64,000 nt of DNA from Arthrobacter sp. TMP15 (lineage in GTDB: Bacteria; Actinomycetota; Actinomycetes; Actinomycetales; Micrococcaceae): assembly GCF_039529835.1 (NCBI RefSeq), contig NZ_CP154262.1:1550001-1614000 (forward strand). The letters are read 5' to 3'. Of this stretch, positions 18,857 to 27,918 are shown in pieces. The notes below the pieces were generated by a model, which made no database searches, was not told the origin of the DNA, and worked only from the letters and a program-made list of their open reading frames with translations. Numbering within the stretch: the first letter of the stretch is position 1; every line of letters starts with the position of its first letter. Position numbers and translations under genes: made by a program.

Positions 18857-19749
18857 GCTCCGCGCCAGCGTTGTTCGGCACGTGCGCCCCACCAAGTTGC
18901 AGCCAAGAGCACCGCCGCCCCCATATATCCAAGTGCACCAATTCTGTCCCCGGCCAGGAACACCCCAACAAGGAGTGCCCAGCCTGGCTCTGTACCCAAA
19001 AGCATCCCCGCACGCGACGCCGAGGTGTGCTTCGTTGCCCAGAGCTGCCCAAGAAATGCAAAGATTGTGCAGCCCAGACAAAGATAGGCCAAGGTGAACC
19101 AATTAGAGACACTAAAATTGGGAACATGCTCCAGCAATGAGTTCCCGCCCCAGGCCGCGAATATGACCGCACCAACAACGATCTCGAGCGTGGTCAAGCT
19201 CAGAACGTCAGCTTTCCTACCGACGGTGAATAGTGCCTCCGAAACACCGAGGAGGGCCCGCGTCGCCGCCGCCAAGAGCATGAGTCCATCACCTAGATTG
19301 ATCCCGGAAAAGTCTTGCCCTCCCACCAGTAAGGAAATGCCTGTGAGGGCGAGCAGAATGCTTCCTATCAAGGGGAGGGGAAGTCGTCTCTTGGTGAGCG
19401 CGGATTCAAGTATAGGAGTGAGGAGAATGGATAGGGCGATGATGAGTCCGGCGTTTGTGGCACTTGTGAGCGTTACGCCGATCGTCTCCATCGCGATGGT
19501 AGCCGTGCGAAGTGTTCCCAGCAGGATGCCGGGCAATGCTGAATCACGGAGACGGACTTTTCGGCGAGCGAGATTCACAGATATCAAGAGGATTGCTGCA
19601 GGGACGAAACGGGCGCACATAACCGCGGCCGCAGATGAAGCCGCAGCTAGCTCTTGAGTCGCCAGATAGCTGCCACCCCAGATTATCGCGACGATCAAGA
19701 GCACTAGATCCGGCAGTAGGCGCGAAATGGAGCTGGAAGGAAAGGACAT
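18808..19749 (-). CDS. EamA/DMT family exporter, C-terminus rewritten by the IS
   Basis: A 313-residue drug/metabolite transporter with about ten hydrophobic helices in two EamA repeats (WGGSYLATQELAAAS in the first; YLCLGCTIFAFLGQLWATKHTSASRAG in the second). Such proteins export amino acids or drugs. The gene ends after ARAEQRWRGAG; the last 15 or so codons and the stop at 18808–18810 lie inside the right end of the insertion sequence. The native tail has thus been replaced, although the membrane part appears complete. It is divergent from a LysR regulator with a 72-bp shared region, the common arrangement in which LysR controls the exporter. Confidence 0.85.
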   Translation of the reverse strand: MSFPSSSISRLLPDLVLLIVAIIWGGSYLATQELAAASSAAAVMCARFVPAAILLISVNLARRKVRLRDSALPGILLGTLRTATIAMETIGVTLTSATNAGLIIALSILLTPILESALTKRRLPLPLIGSILLALTGISLLVGGQDFSGINLGDGLMLLAAATRALLGVSEALFTVGRKADVLSLTTLEIVVGAVIFAAWGGNSLLEHVPNFSVSNWFTLAYLCLGCTIFAFLGQLWATKHTSASRAGMLLGTEPGWALLVGVFLAGDRIGALGYMGAAVLLAATWWGARAEQRWRGAGLAAIMCVCKVAFDQ

Positions 19750-19773
19750 TCTTTTACCGTAATTAACTCACTC

Positions 19774-19812
19774 CTTACAGAACAACGGCCACTATCTTCA
19801 ATAACCTGTAAG
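19774..19812. promoter_or_regulatory. Candidate LysR operator in the eamA–lysR intergenic region
   Basis: CTTACAG (19774–19780) and CTGTAAG (19806–19812) are exact complements 25 bp apart in the 72-bp gap between the divergent genes. The arms and spacing suit a LysR recognition plus activation site, but no binding data can be inferred. Confidence 0.45.
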
Positions 19813-19821
19813 CTTAGCTTC

Positions 19822-20772
19822 ATGGAAGTGCATCATCTTCGAACTTTGCGTGAGCTCAGAGACCGTGGCTCGGTCACAGCAGTGGCACAAGCACTGCTAC
19901 TTTCTCCATCTGCGGTCTCCCAACAAATCGCATCATTGCAGCGAAGCGTGCCAACCCCCCTCACGGAGCAAAGAGGCCGAGTCTTGGTGCTTACACCTGC
20001 CGGTGAACTGCTGGCCGATGCTGGTGGGGATGTGCTGGAGTCTCTTGCCCGTGCGGAAAATTCAGTCAACGAGTATCTTGTTGCACGTCAACAACCCGTT
20101 TCAGTCACTGCTTTTCACAGTGCCGGTCTGGCCTGGTTTCCGGCACTTATCGCGGGCAGCCTCAGGGACCCTGGCGGACCAAAGGTGCGTTGCCGGGACG
20201 AAGACGTATCGATCAACAAATTCGTAGACTTGGTTGGTGACCACGACATCGTGATCGCGCACCGGCCGCTGACATCAGATCCCTGGCCCACCCGCAGAGT
20301 GCATGTCACTCCTGTGCTGCAAGAACCGATCGACTTAGCGATCCATCGTGAACACCCATTGGCTAAACACGAGACGGTATCCCTAGCTGATCTAGTGGAC
20401 GAAACTTGGGTGGCAGCCCATGAAGGATTTGCGCTGGAGCCACTCCTGATCCAAGCAATGTTTGCCAGCGCTGGCACACCCATCCAGATTACGCACCGAG
20501 TTAATGAGTTCAATATGGTGGCAGCGATCATCGCTGAGAGCGGCACCGTGGGCTTGCTGCCCCGATACACCGGACTGACTCCATACTTTCGTGAGCACGT
20601 GGTTCTTCGCCCGATCCAAGGACTCACCCTTGGTCGAAACATCGATATTCTAACCAGACCTGAAGCCCAAAATCGTGTAAGCACACGCACCGTGATCGAC
20701 CGGATCATCAAGATAGCCGAACAGAAGCGCCTGCTCGCAGGCGAAGGAGTCCATCAGCACCTCCTGAACTAG
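19822..20772 (+). CDS. LysR family transcriptional regulator
   Basis: A 316-residue LysR-type protein. The N-terminal winged helix-turn-helix reads HHLRTLRELRDRGSVTAVAQALLL, then SPSAVSQQIASLQ. The C-terminal effector domain spans about residues 90–300 (VSVTAFHSAGLAWFPALIAG at its start, GTVGLLPRYTGL in the second half). It is divergent from the EamA exporter and probably its regulator; the effector could be an amino acid or drug exported by EamA, which is inference. The start ATG 19822 fits the HTH position. Confidence 0.9.
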   Translation: MEVHHLRTLRELRDRGSVTAVAQALLLSPSAVSQQIASLQRSVPTPLTEQRGRVLVLTPAGELLADAGGDVLESLARAENSVNEYLVARQQPVSVTAFHSAGLAWFPALIAGSLRDPGGPKVRCRDEDVSINKFVDLVGDHDIVIAHRPLTSDPWPTRRVHVTPVLQEPIDLAIHREHPLAKHETVSLADLVDETWVAAHEGFALEPLLIQAMFASAGTPIQITHRVNEFNMVAAIIAESGTVGLLPRYTGLTPYFREHVVLRPIQGLTLGRNIDILTRPEAQNRVSTRTVIDRIIKIAEQKRLLAGEGVHQHLLN

Positions 20773-21533
20773 GCTGCTTTACCACTAGGTTTCTAGCCAA
20801 ACGCTCTGTAAAAGAGCCTCACCTGATAGCAGTCAGCGATCAGTGGTCTCCACGCCCCTTTTGTGGTCATGGCGAATACATTTTTCAGCTGAGCATCCGT
20901 GCGTGCGAAATCGGGCCGCTAGCAGCTTTGCAGCACCAAAAGCGATTGAGCGTTGGAGCCACTGAACTCAAAATGGTGGTTTTGAAGCTAGGCAGTGTGG
21001 GCTTTCCGATTCTTGCTCTTTCTCCTTGTCTGCCTTTTGTGCTGGGACCCTAAGGCTGTTCTCGATAAAAGGCTCGTTTGAGAAAAACTTGCATCCGCAC
21101 TGGCTCCGTTTGCTCAGGACGGGTTCGAAGCCCGCCACGGGTATAGTTCAACGAGTACCCCTAGGCGACGGGAAGTGTTCCAGTCAGCGCTGATGAACCA
21201 AGGGTTTTTGGCCGCAGTAAACCTATTTTGTGTAGGGGACCTCCGGGGAAGTCGGGTGGTTGACGGCCCTATGCGCCGAGCAGAAAGGCCGCTATTAAAA
21301 GATGGCCGACTGGGCAGAAAACGACATAAGTATCGGCGGAAGACCAAATCCTACGTGCTGATCGGAGACTTCCTACCAGCCGTGGCCCTCAGTGTCACAA
21401 GGGCGCAACAGGCCAACCACCGAACATCAGATTGATCGTCCCAGATCCTTGACCCGCCTCAAGTTGGTGGTGTGGACTCGCCGCAACACTTGGGCATCGA
21501 TTTTTAGGGCAGAGTTGAGTGGTTTAGTGCCGA
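20773..21533. other. Gene-free stretch between lysR and the TPR gene
   Basis: About 760 bp without a gene I can support. Short open frames on both strands around 21114–21435 overlap each other and show no family resemblance. The only recognisable structure is a diverged copy of the tRNA-Leu 3' end and terminator at about 21119–21175. Base use is less GC-rich than in the flanking genes, as expected for decayed mobile DNA. Confidence 0.6.
21119..21175 (+). repeat. Diverged copy of the tRNA-Leu T-arm, 3' end and terminator (att-like)
   Basis: Aligned by eye, GGGTTCGAAGCCCGCCACGG and the bases after it follow the tRNA-Leu 3' sequence starting at 17466. GGGTTCGA, CCC, CGGGTA, TTCAACGA and the CCCCTAGGCGACGGGAAG terminator-like end correspond, with roughly three quarters of about 57 positions identical. 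The 5' half of a tRNA is not recognisable upstream. This pattern, a repeat of only the 3' end, is what tRNA-targeted integration leaves. Confidence 0.55.
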
Positions 21534-24191
21534 TTATTGTTTCCTTTTACCTGCTCGGTGGGCTAAGCGTTCGGCCGACTTCTGGGCCCGTGCGGCTGAC
21601 AAGTTATCAGTCGAGGTAAATCCGAGTGTCGTTACCGAGCGTATCCAAGCGTAGGTCTGAGCCGACGAGGAATGGTCACCGAGGCGGGTGAAGCATTCGG
21701 CCAGGGAGAATGCTGAGAGCCGGGCACGCTGGCACAGTTCAGGATCGGGATTGCCGGAGGCTATATCCAAGATCTGACGGTGGGCACTTGCAGCGTCCGG
21801 GAGTCGGTTCAAATCGTTCAGAAGTAGGGCCTTGTTCCGCAGCGCCTTGATACGCCGGAGCCGGCGTGCCTGTGAATCGCGGCTGGCCGAGTGCACGGCC
21901 AGAACATGCTCGTAGGCTTCAATGGCCCCCTCAGCATCACCAAGGTCGTCAATCATGACGGCGCGATTGTAGATTGCCTGTTGCCGGGTCGTCATGATCT
22001 CGTCGTCCCCTGTGTTGGCGGCCAATGCATCAAGTGCTTCGAAAGCGGCGATAGCCGACAACGGATCTCCGACTCGTCCTTGTGCAATGCCGAAGCGGAG
22101 GTAGGCGCGGGTGCGCATTCGTTCAGCCCGGAAGTCCAGGTTTTCCCGTGCGACCATCGCCCGGCGGGCTACGGCGCTGAGAGCCACCCATTGTTGACTG
22201 TCGTTGAGGTAAGCCCCCCACATGTCCAGTGCTGCGAGACCAATGATGGCGATGTTTGGGTCGTTGCTGCCATGCGCAGAGTCGGCCAGCACCTGCCACT
22301 GCCGTGCAGCTTCCTCCGTACGGCCGGAGGCGTAGATACCATCAGCCGCATGGAGTCGGCTGCTCAGGTCCCGGTATTGTTCCTCAGATTCGGTTCCGGG
22401 GGTTTTTGCCTCCTTGGCGGAAAGGGTCAAAACGGTGAGGTTCTGCTGTGCGAGCCGCACAGTGTCGATAATCTCAGCATCGGTATCCGTGTTGTACCGG
22501 GCGACTAAGTCCTTGAGTAGCTGGGCAGCCCGGTTGGTGGCTCCTTGTTCGTGTGCGTGTACGGCTTGGTTCAAGCGCCGGTGGGCATCGTGCTGGCGGA
22601 TGCGTGGGTCCTCGTCGTCGCTGAAGGCTTCGGCGAATCTGTCGAGGATGGCATCGACGTCGGAGGGGTTCAGCTCTGGGTCGCGGCTTGCGGAGTGGAG
22701 CGCGTTCGCAGCCCATACCCGCACGTCGGGATCGGGGTCATGGGCGAATTCGGTAACCATGGCATCTACGGCGGTGCTGGCTTGGTGGCGTTGTCCTGCT
22801 TCCCTTTGGAGGCGGCCCCTCCAATAATCGGACTGCGCAAGGATGTGGCGTAAGTGGTTGACGGGTGCGTTGGCGACCTTCGAACGGACTTCAGCCAGGA
22901 CGGACAGCGCCTGTTCGCGGCGACCGATTTCAGATAAACGCAGGGCCCGTTCGAGCAGCATCCGGGCCATGGTTGGTGCTAGTTCCGGACTTGACGCGGC
23001 GTGGGGGAAACGCTGTTCTAGCTCTTCAGAAAGGCGTACCGCCAGTGATGGATCCCGGTGGGGCTCCGTGTGGGATGGTACTACTCCGAGGTTAGGGCGC
23101 CCGATGACTTCCACGATTCTGCAGGCCACCTGAAACCGTGCTCCCACAGTCCCCTGGTGTGTGTCACGGAGCGCTGCAGTATCGGCATGCTGGAGGATGT
23201 GCAGGTCCGTTGCCGTGAGGCCGTCGAGGTTGGTTCTTCGAAACCTGACATGGTCAAGCACAGTTGCACGTACCTGCGGATCGGGGCTGGCCGTGAGGCG
23301 GTTGATCAGCCGCACCCATTCCATGGCGGCCATCTTTTCACGGTCGTCTGCGGTAATCCGGACTAGCATCCGATCTAGGTGCTGGCAGCGTAAAGCAGCA
23401 TCCTGCACATCGTCGGCGTAGTCACTGTGAAGTGCGGTGGTGGCCTCGGTGAGCGCCTCCGCCGGCGACGCAGCAGCATCCAAGGACAGGTCAGCTAGAT
23501 GGAGGGTGGCTGAATAGTAGAACCGCCGCGCCGAAGCGAGCTCGCCTGCTTCCTTGAATACCGTATGTAGAAGGTAATGGGCGGCGGGTGCGTCGTTGGT
23601 GTGATCGATGCGCAGCCGCGCGGCCGTGTACAGTGCATCGATGCGGATGTGGCGCATGCGAGAGTCGGACTCGGAGGTCAGACTCAGTGCTAACGACTCG
23701 AGCGCCACGGCGATTGACGTGGCGTCTTGGCTGAGCCATTCACGGATTATCTGGGCTGTTAAGGCTGCCTCGGCGGCAGCCCGCCGCACGCCCTCGTGCT
23801 CCGAGTCGTGCGCCCGCGCGGTGAATTCACGTGCACCACGGAGCACGTCTACCAGCACGATTGGATCTGCGTCGCTACTGGAGTGGACCCATTCGAAGCG
23901 GCTCAACTCGGCTTCTGCAGATGCTGTGGCTGTTGTCTCGCAGTGAAACGGCGCGATCAACCGGCGCATCCGCTCTACATGGGCATCGATTGCACCCTCC
24001 GGCAGCAGTCCAACATCCAAATTGATGAGTAGCCTGGTGGCTTTTGCTATGGCGAGGGCCTCCCTGTCATTGGCTGCAAGGGCGCACATTAGCAGGGCCT
24101 GTGTGAGTAGCGCCTGAGCATCTCCCTGGTCACCCTGATCGATCAGGGTTTCCGCGGTGCCCACAGCTTCAATAATGGTGCGTTCGAGCAT
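21534..24191 (-). CDS. Large tetratricopeptide-repeat protein of unknown function
   Basis: An 885-residue, almost wholly alpha-helical protein, rich in Ala, Arg and Asp. TPR-like units are clearest in the C-terminal third (AIYNRAVMIDDLGDAEGAIE, then ALRNKALLLNDLNRLPDAAS) and recur less regularly through the middle, often with a D-P-D-P-x-V-R step (DPDPDVRVWAANALHSASRD). No signal peptide, membrane helix or catalytic domain is visible. Repeats of this type occur in actinobacterial signalling and conflict proteins next to an effector domain, but none is recognisable here. The gene stands alone in accessory DNA, about 360 bp beyond the att-like repeat. I cannot assign a function; the frame is intact, which argues for selection. 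Confidence 0.75.
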   Translation of the reverse strand: MLERTIIEAVGTAETLIDQGDQGDAQALLTQALLMCALAANDREALAIAKATRLLINLDVGLLPEGAIDAHVERMRRLIAPFHCETTATASAEAELSRFEWVHSSSDADPIVLVDVLRGAREFTARAHDSEHEGVRRAAAEAALTAQIIREWLSQDATSIAVALESLALSLTSESDSRMRHIRIDALYTAARLRIDHTNDAPAAHYLLHTVFKEAGELASARRFYYSATLHLADLSLDAAASPAEALTEATTALHSDYADDVQDAALRCQHLDRMLVRITADDREKMAAMEWVRLINRLTASPDPQVRATVLDHVRFRRTNLDGLTATDLHILQHADTAALRDTHQGTVGARFQVACRIVEVIGRPNLGVVPSHTEPHRDPSLAVRLSEELEQRFPHAASSPELAPTMARMLLERALRLSEIGRREQALSVLAEVRSKVANAPVNHLRHILAQSDYWRGRLQREAGQRHQASTAVDAMVTEFAHDPDPDVRVWAANALHSASRDPELNPSDVDAILDRFAEAFSDDEDPRIRQHDAHRRLNQAVHAHEQGATNRAAQLLKDLVARYNTDTDAEIIDTVRLAQQNLTVLTLSAKEAKTPGTESEEQYRDLSSRLHAADGIYASGRTEEAARQWQVLADSAHGSNDPNIAIIGLAALDMWGAYLNDSQQWVALSAVARRAMVARENLDFRAERMRTRAYLRFGIAQGRVGDPLSAIAAFEALDALAANTGDDEIMTTRQQAIYNRAVMIDDLGDAEGAIEAYEHVLAVHSASRDSQARRLRRIKALRNKALLLNDLNRLPDAASAHRQILDIASGNPDPELCQRARLSAFSLAECFTRLGDHSSSAQTYAWIRSVTTLGFTSTDNLSAARAQKSAERLAHRAGKRKQ

Positions 24192-24770
24192 GTGATTCTG
24201 ACCCTTCAGATACGCGATAGAGCCGGGGTGGGCCTACGTGCCAGCCTAACAAGTGCATTGCACCACCAGCGTGGTGTGCCTGTCCATCTTGGGCGTATAG
24301 CTCCCGCAAGCGGTGTGGCCACCGGTCGGCTCCACCACTGACCTAGACAGATTCCCAGAGACACCTCCAGGCCTACTACGTGGCTAGAGGGATCGGTTTT
24401 GCGAAGCTGTTCTTTCAGACCATCAGCTCACTCTATGAACAAGGCTTCATGAGTGCGAGCACCAACCTCGAGTTCGCGCCCTGGGGCGAACAACCCGTGA
24501 TGGGAATCATTGCCACGGTCACCATCGACATACGCATCCATCACAGCGAAGTCATTGCTCTCAGGAGCCAGCCCCTGCACCCGCCAGCTCACCAAATGTA
24601 CGCCGGCAGGGTACTCACTGACATGGTACTCATTGACAGGACCAAGTGGACCTCGGTGGTAGATTGCTGCATTGGAAATACTGGCCGACTTTCTACCCAT
24701 CGTTAACGCACGGATCAAAGATCACAAATTAGATGTCATCCAAACCTCGATCTTCACACTCTCGGTTGGC
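24192..24770. other. Gene-poor stretch with an istB relic
   Basis: About 580 bp without an intact gene. Only the IS21 istB relic at about 24378–24600 is recognisable. The remainder has no ORF with family similarity. Confidence 0.55.
24378..24600 (+). pseudogene. IS21 family IstB ATPase, C-terminal remnant
   Basis: The frame reads AKLFFQTISSLYEQGFMSAS, then TNLEFAPWGEQ and IRIHHSEVIALRSQ. These correspond to the end of IstB-type helper ATPases, where a RYE-x-G-S segment is followed by TSN-x-x-F-x-x-WGE and then DRL-x-HHAEVI. The Walker motifs and most of the gene are missing, and positions that are normally conserved (the Asp and Arg of DRL) are changed. This is an old mobile-element relic. 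Confidence 0.6.
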
Positions 24771-25367
24771 CTATCCGACCTTGACGAAGCCATCGATGAT
24801 TTTCCACACTAAAAGCCCTATCACTATTACGCTGATGATGATGTAAAAACTGGGCGTCTGAACATGAAGTGCCGTTGCCTGCTGGACCATTGTGAGGAAG
24901 TCGGGGTTGAGTAGCCGCTTCATGTTAAGGAACCAGAGCGACCATAGTCCGGGCGCTAAGAGAGGGATTGGCGTGCCGGTGCTGTCCTGAAATAGTGAAG
25001 AAAGCTGCTGCCAAACAATGGCACCGGCGAATACTAGGAGCCCGGCCGCATCGATCACCGAGTCGATCACGGTGATCTGTGCCCCAGAAGGGATTCTGGG
25101 CAATCGATCAGGTGTCCACGCAGTGAGCGTCCTGTCACTCATGCTTGTGTGATCGATGACTGCGAACACTACGGTGACCCAGAATGCAACTTGAAAGGCG
25201 ACGTTGACTGCACCGACGACTGCGGCAGCGATGGATTCACCAAGTCCACTTCCGGAGAGTAGAACTCCTAAGAATACTGCGACCGCGGCGAGAGGCACCG
25301 TGATGCCCATCAATAGCTTGAGCAACCTTAGGTAATCAAAATAATGCCTCGGGCCGATCAAGTGCAA
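24771..25367 (-). pseudogene. HAAS-type membrane protein lacking its N-terminal domain
   Basis: The 198 residues from TTG 25367 begin at LIGPRHYFDYLRLLKLLMGI and continue with about five membrane helices and the conserved WTPDRLPRIP segment. This resembles actinobacterial membrane proteins whose first 80 or so residues are an HAAS (permease-prefix) domain that interacts with a PadR regulator. Here that domain is missing: the preceding DNA encodes the end of a DUF4389 protein in another frame. A deletion has probably fused the two genes. The remaining part could still be expressed from the TTG, but I regard it as a truncated gene. Confidence 0.6.
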
Positions 25368-26347
25368 TGCCGGTGCGCTTGGTTTGCGGCACGACGATCG
25401 GGGTGGCCGAGTTCCAGGACGGCTTCCCGTTCGGGGGCTGGGGCAGCGTCCGCACCACCGCCCAAATGTAGCGTTCGCTCAGTGGGGTGTTCAAGAGCGT
25501 TAGTGGAGCATTTGGTCGGGGAAAGTTCATACCGGCGCGAACGTTACGCTGGTCCGGGTCCTCCGGTCCCTGATCTAGTCTGAACGGCGGGTATTCATCA
25601 CTTGGCAGCAGGGTGTAACCGGCAACCCGGTAGTTCCACGGGTTTATCCCCATGACCAAGTCGAGCAGTGGACGCAGGTAGCGGCCGGTGAACGGGAGCA
25701 TGAGGGCAGCAACAAGCACACGCAGTCCAGCGGCGAGAGGCCGACATTGCGCCCAGTATCCGGAGGCGATGAGTCAATGGGGGATAGCCAGCGGTCACCA
25801 TTTGATAAGGACGAGTCCATGGGAGAGTTGTTCGGGGTTGTCCACCTCGGAGTTGGCAGGGTAGTCGGTGAGAATGGCAGCAAAGTGGAACAGTGGTTCA
25901 GGTAGTGGCCTGTGAACAAGATGGCGAACCAGAAAACGACTGTGGTGAGAAGAACGGCGACCCAAGGAAGAACAGAATAAAGTAGTGGGGTACTGCCAAC
26001 AGCCATTTGCCCACCCACAGCCCGCTAGATGGAGGCGTATTCAGCTGTCCTGTATGACGAGCGGGATAGGACCTAGTAGTAGTATGCATTTCTGTGGGCA
26101 GACCACCGAACAAGAGTGCAGGTCTCTGGACGCCAGAAAACTGTTGGCCCCCGGGTACCGTGGTGGTGGCGTTTAGCCCTAGACTACCAAGATCAAATGC
26201 CACTTTCTCGCCTCCTATCTGGGCGGGGGAAGAGGAGAGTGCGTATGAAGTTGTTAAGAAAAGGACGCGTTGGCGTGGTGAAATAACCGTCGGATCCTTG
26301 CTGGGACGCAGCAGTAGCTGAGTGCACTGCACCGACGTTTCCGCCAA
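25336..26347 (-). pseudogene. DUF4389 membrane protein, frameshifted
   Basis: Three overlapping frames together give a DUF4389-type protein: WVGKWLLAVPHYFILFFLG (about 26000), then WVAVLLTTVVFWFAILFTGHY after a frameshift, then FTGRYLRPLLDLVMGINPWN and YRVAGYTLLPSDEYPPF after another. DUF4389 proteins are small membrane proteins of unknown role. The N-terminal 90 residues are not recognisable. At least two frameshifts make this non-functional unless they are sequencing errors. Its 3' end overlaps the truncated HAAS-type gene. Confidence 0.65.
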
Positions 26348-26509
26348 TCCCGTGAATATCCTACGTCTTGCCCAGCACCAGCGCCACGATGTGACCTGCC
26401 GTTCCCCTTCCGAATAATGCTGGAAGCGGGATTCGATCTATCAACCACAGAATCGTTGGTGACACCCCTGCACTGTCCTCGATATCTATCACGGCACACG
26501 ATCCTCATC

Positions 26510-26773
26510 TCATCGATGCCCGTCATCTGCCATCCCTGAGACCATGAGCGCCAAAGTAGTCTCAGCCGCGCTGACAACAACACAGTGGGCTGAAAAACCT
26601 TCGCATTCTAAACATGAGTAGCTCAGACCCACGAGCCCGGCAACACCGCATGAGCAGGGGGCAACAGACTCCATGAGCAGGAATTCATCAGTTCCACAAT
26701 GCGTGCACCACGGACGAGCGACTGGACCACAAATGTTCGATGATCGCTGGGTACGAGCCATTCCGAGCATCAA
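26510..26773 (-). CDS. Small Cys-rich protein, possible zinc binder
   Basis: An 87-residue frame with a spaced cysteine pattern: PWCTHCGTDEFLLME, then PCSCG, then GLSYSCLECEGFSAHC. The paired CxxC motifs (CTHC and CLEC) look like a treble-clef or zinc-ribbon site. I recall similar short proteins in Arthrobacter but cannot name a family. No convincing ribosome-binding site is visible, and the gene lies among remnants, so it may also be decayed. The 26.35–26.87 kb gap holds nothing else I can support. Confidence 0.4.
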   Translation of the reverse strand: MMLGMARTQRSSNICGPVARPWCTHCGTDEFLLMESVAPCSCGVAGLVGLSYSCLECEGFSAHCVVVSAAETTLALMVSGMADDGHR

Positions 26774-26870
26774 CCTTTCCTGACAGCGGGGTCAGAACAC
26801 GCGAAACGCCGTGGCAACTACCGCCTATTAGTGTTCATTTCATCCTGACAGCCCCTAGCCCGCTGTAACA

Positions 26871-27668
26871 GTGCCTTTGGTCCCCTCCTCATGGCCCAGC
26901 ACCTCCGCCAGGATAATGACCGCCATTGCTGCCGCTGTACTCTGGGAGGGCGGGGCTACAGACCGCTTAAAACTGAGGACGTGGATTGATATTTCCGGAA
27001 CGGTGAGAACAACGCGGGCGCAAGAGTACCTCTACCTTGCGCTTTACGCTTTCGCACTCTTGGGTCTAGAGCTCGTGCTCGCAGCTTTTGAGTCACTAAT
27101 CGGTCTGCCCGCGGGGGGTTCTCTTGGATCGATTGTTCACTGGGGGGTCACGATCTTCCTTTGGGTAGGTGGTGGGGTTGGCTTGGTAGCCTGGGCTCGT
27201 CGGCGAACCGATTTCGCACTGTGCGGTGAAGCCGATGTACGTTTGGGTGTTATGCGGTGGTTGGCGGTCGCCGCGCTCATTGTTCTCACTTTGTTGGGCC
27301 AGTGGATGGTTCGAGGTGGTGTTCTTCCTCCAGTAGCGGAGCATGATGCGTTCTTGGAACTCTATGGCGACGAAGGAACTATTGTCTGGCTTGTTCAGGT
27401 TCTCTACTACTTCTCCGAAGCGATCATCATTGCCTTGATCATTGGATTTGGGCAGGCGGCAGGAGAACGGTGGTTCGTTGCTAGATGGATGCCATGGGGA
27501 GGGATCATGCTGGCACTTACTTGGGGTCTTGTTCACTTCCTTACTCAGGATATTTCTACCGGGATCTACGGCATCGCCCTTTCGTTGGTCATGGGAACCG
27601 CCCATGTCCTGATTGGCAAGAATCTCCTCCTCACCTACCCCATCCTGCTCGTGCTCTTCATCGTGTGA
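26871..27668 (+). CDS. Multi-pass membrane protein of unknown function
   Basis: The frame gives 265 residues from GTG 26871, or 250 from ATG 26916 (MTAIAAAVLW). There are about six to seven hydrophobic segments (near residues 55–75, 85–105, 120–135, 180–200, 210–230 and 240–262). The end (EAIIIALIIGFGQAAGERWF … WGGIMLALTWGLVHFLTQD) vaguely recalls CPBP intramembrane proteases, where Glu and His residues in helices form the active site, but the diagnostic EExxR motif is absent. I treat it as unassigned. It converges on the next small gene with an 11-bp overlap. Confidence 0.55.
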   Translation: MPLVPSSWPSTSARIMTAIAAAVLWEGGATDRLKLRTWIDISGTVRTTRAQEYLYLALYAFALLGLELVLAAFESLIGLPAGGSLGSIVHWGVTIFLWVGGGVGLVAWARRRTDFALCGEADVRLGVMRWLAVAALIVLTLLGQWMVRGGVLPPVAEHDAFLELYGDEGTIVWLVQVLYYFSEAIIIALIIGFGQAAGERWFVARWMPWGGIMLALTWGLVHFLTQDISTGIYGIALSLVMGTAHVLIGKNLLLTYPILLVLFIV

Positions 27669-27918
27669 ACGCGCCTGGACCGAGGGTGGAGGAGCAGAGC
27701 CTTCTTCTTAGGCCATTGCTGAGCAGTCCAGCCGCCCAACCGCCTATCGAGATTGTGGAGGCAATGAACAAGACGTACGCCATGATCTCGTAGACCGCGG
27801 AGCTGCCAACGGTGCTCAGTGAAGGCGGCATCCGTTCCGGCAGGGGGATTGGGAAGGAGTTGGTACCTACCGTTATGGCAAGCACAGCTGCCAGCAGTAA
27901 GACGCTTACATAGCCCAA
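27658..27918 (-). CDS. Small two-helix membrane protein
   Basis: 86 residues with two predicted membrane helices (MGYVSVLLLAAVLAITVG at the N-terminus; YEIMAYVLFIASTISIGGWA around residue 45–65) and a basic C-terminus. No family is recognised. Convergent overlap with the preceding membrane gene suggests compact arrangement. It may be a genuine small protein or a chance frame. Confidence 0.4.
   Translation of the reverse strand: MGYVSVLLLAAVLAITVGTNSFPIPLPERMPPSLSTVGSSAVYEIMAYVLFIASTISIGGWAAGLLSNGLRRRLCSSTLGPGAFTR

Noticed and set aside
21114-21435. Short overlapping frames on both strands after lysR
   Set aside because: They overlap one another and the att-like repeat, and show no domain or ribosome-binding site.
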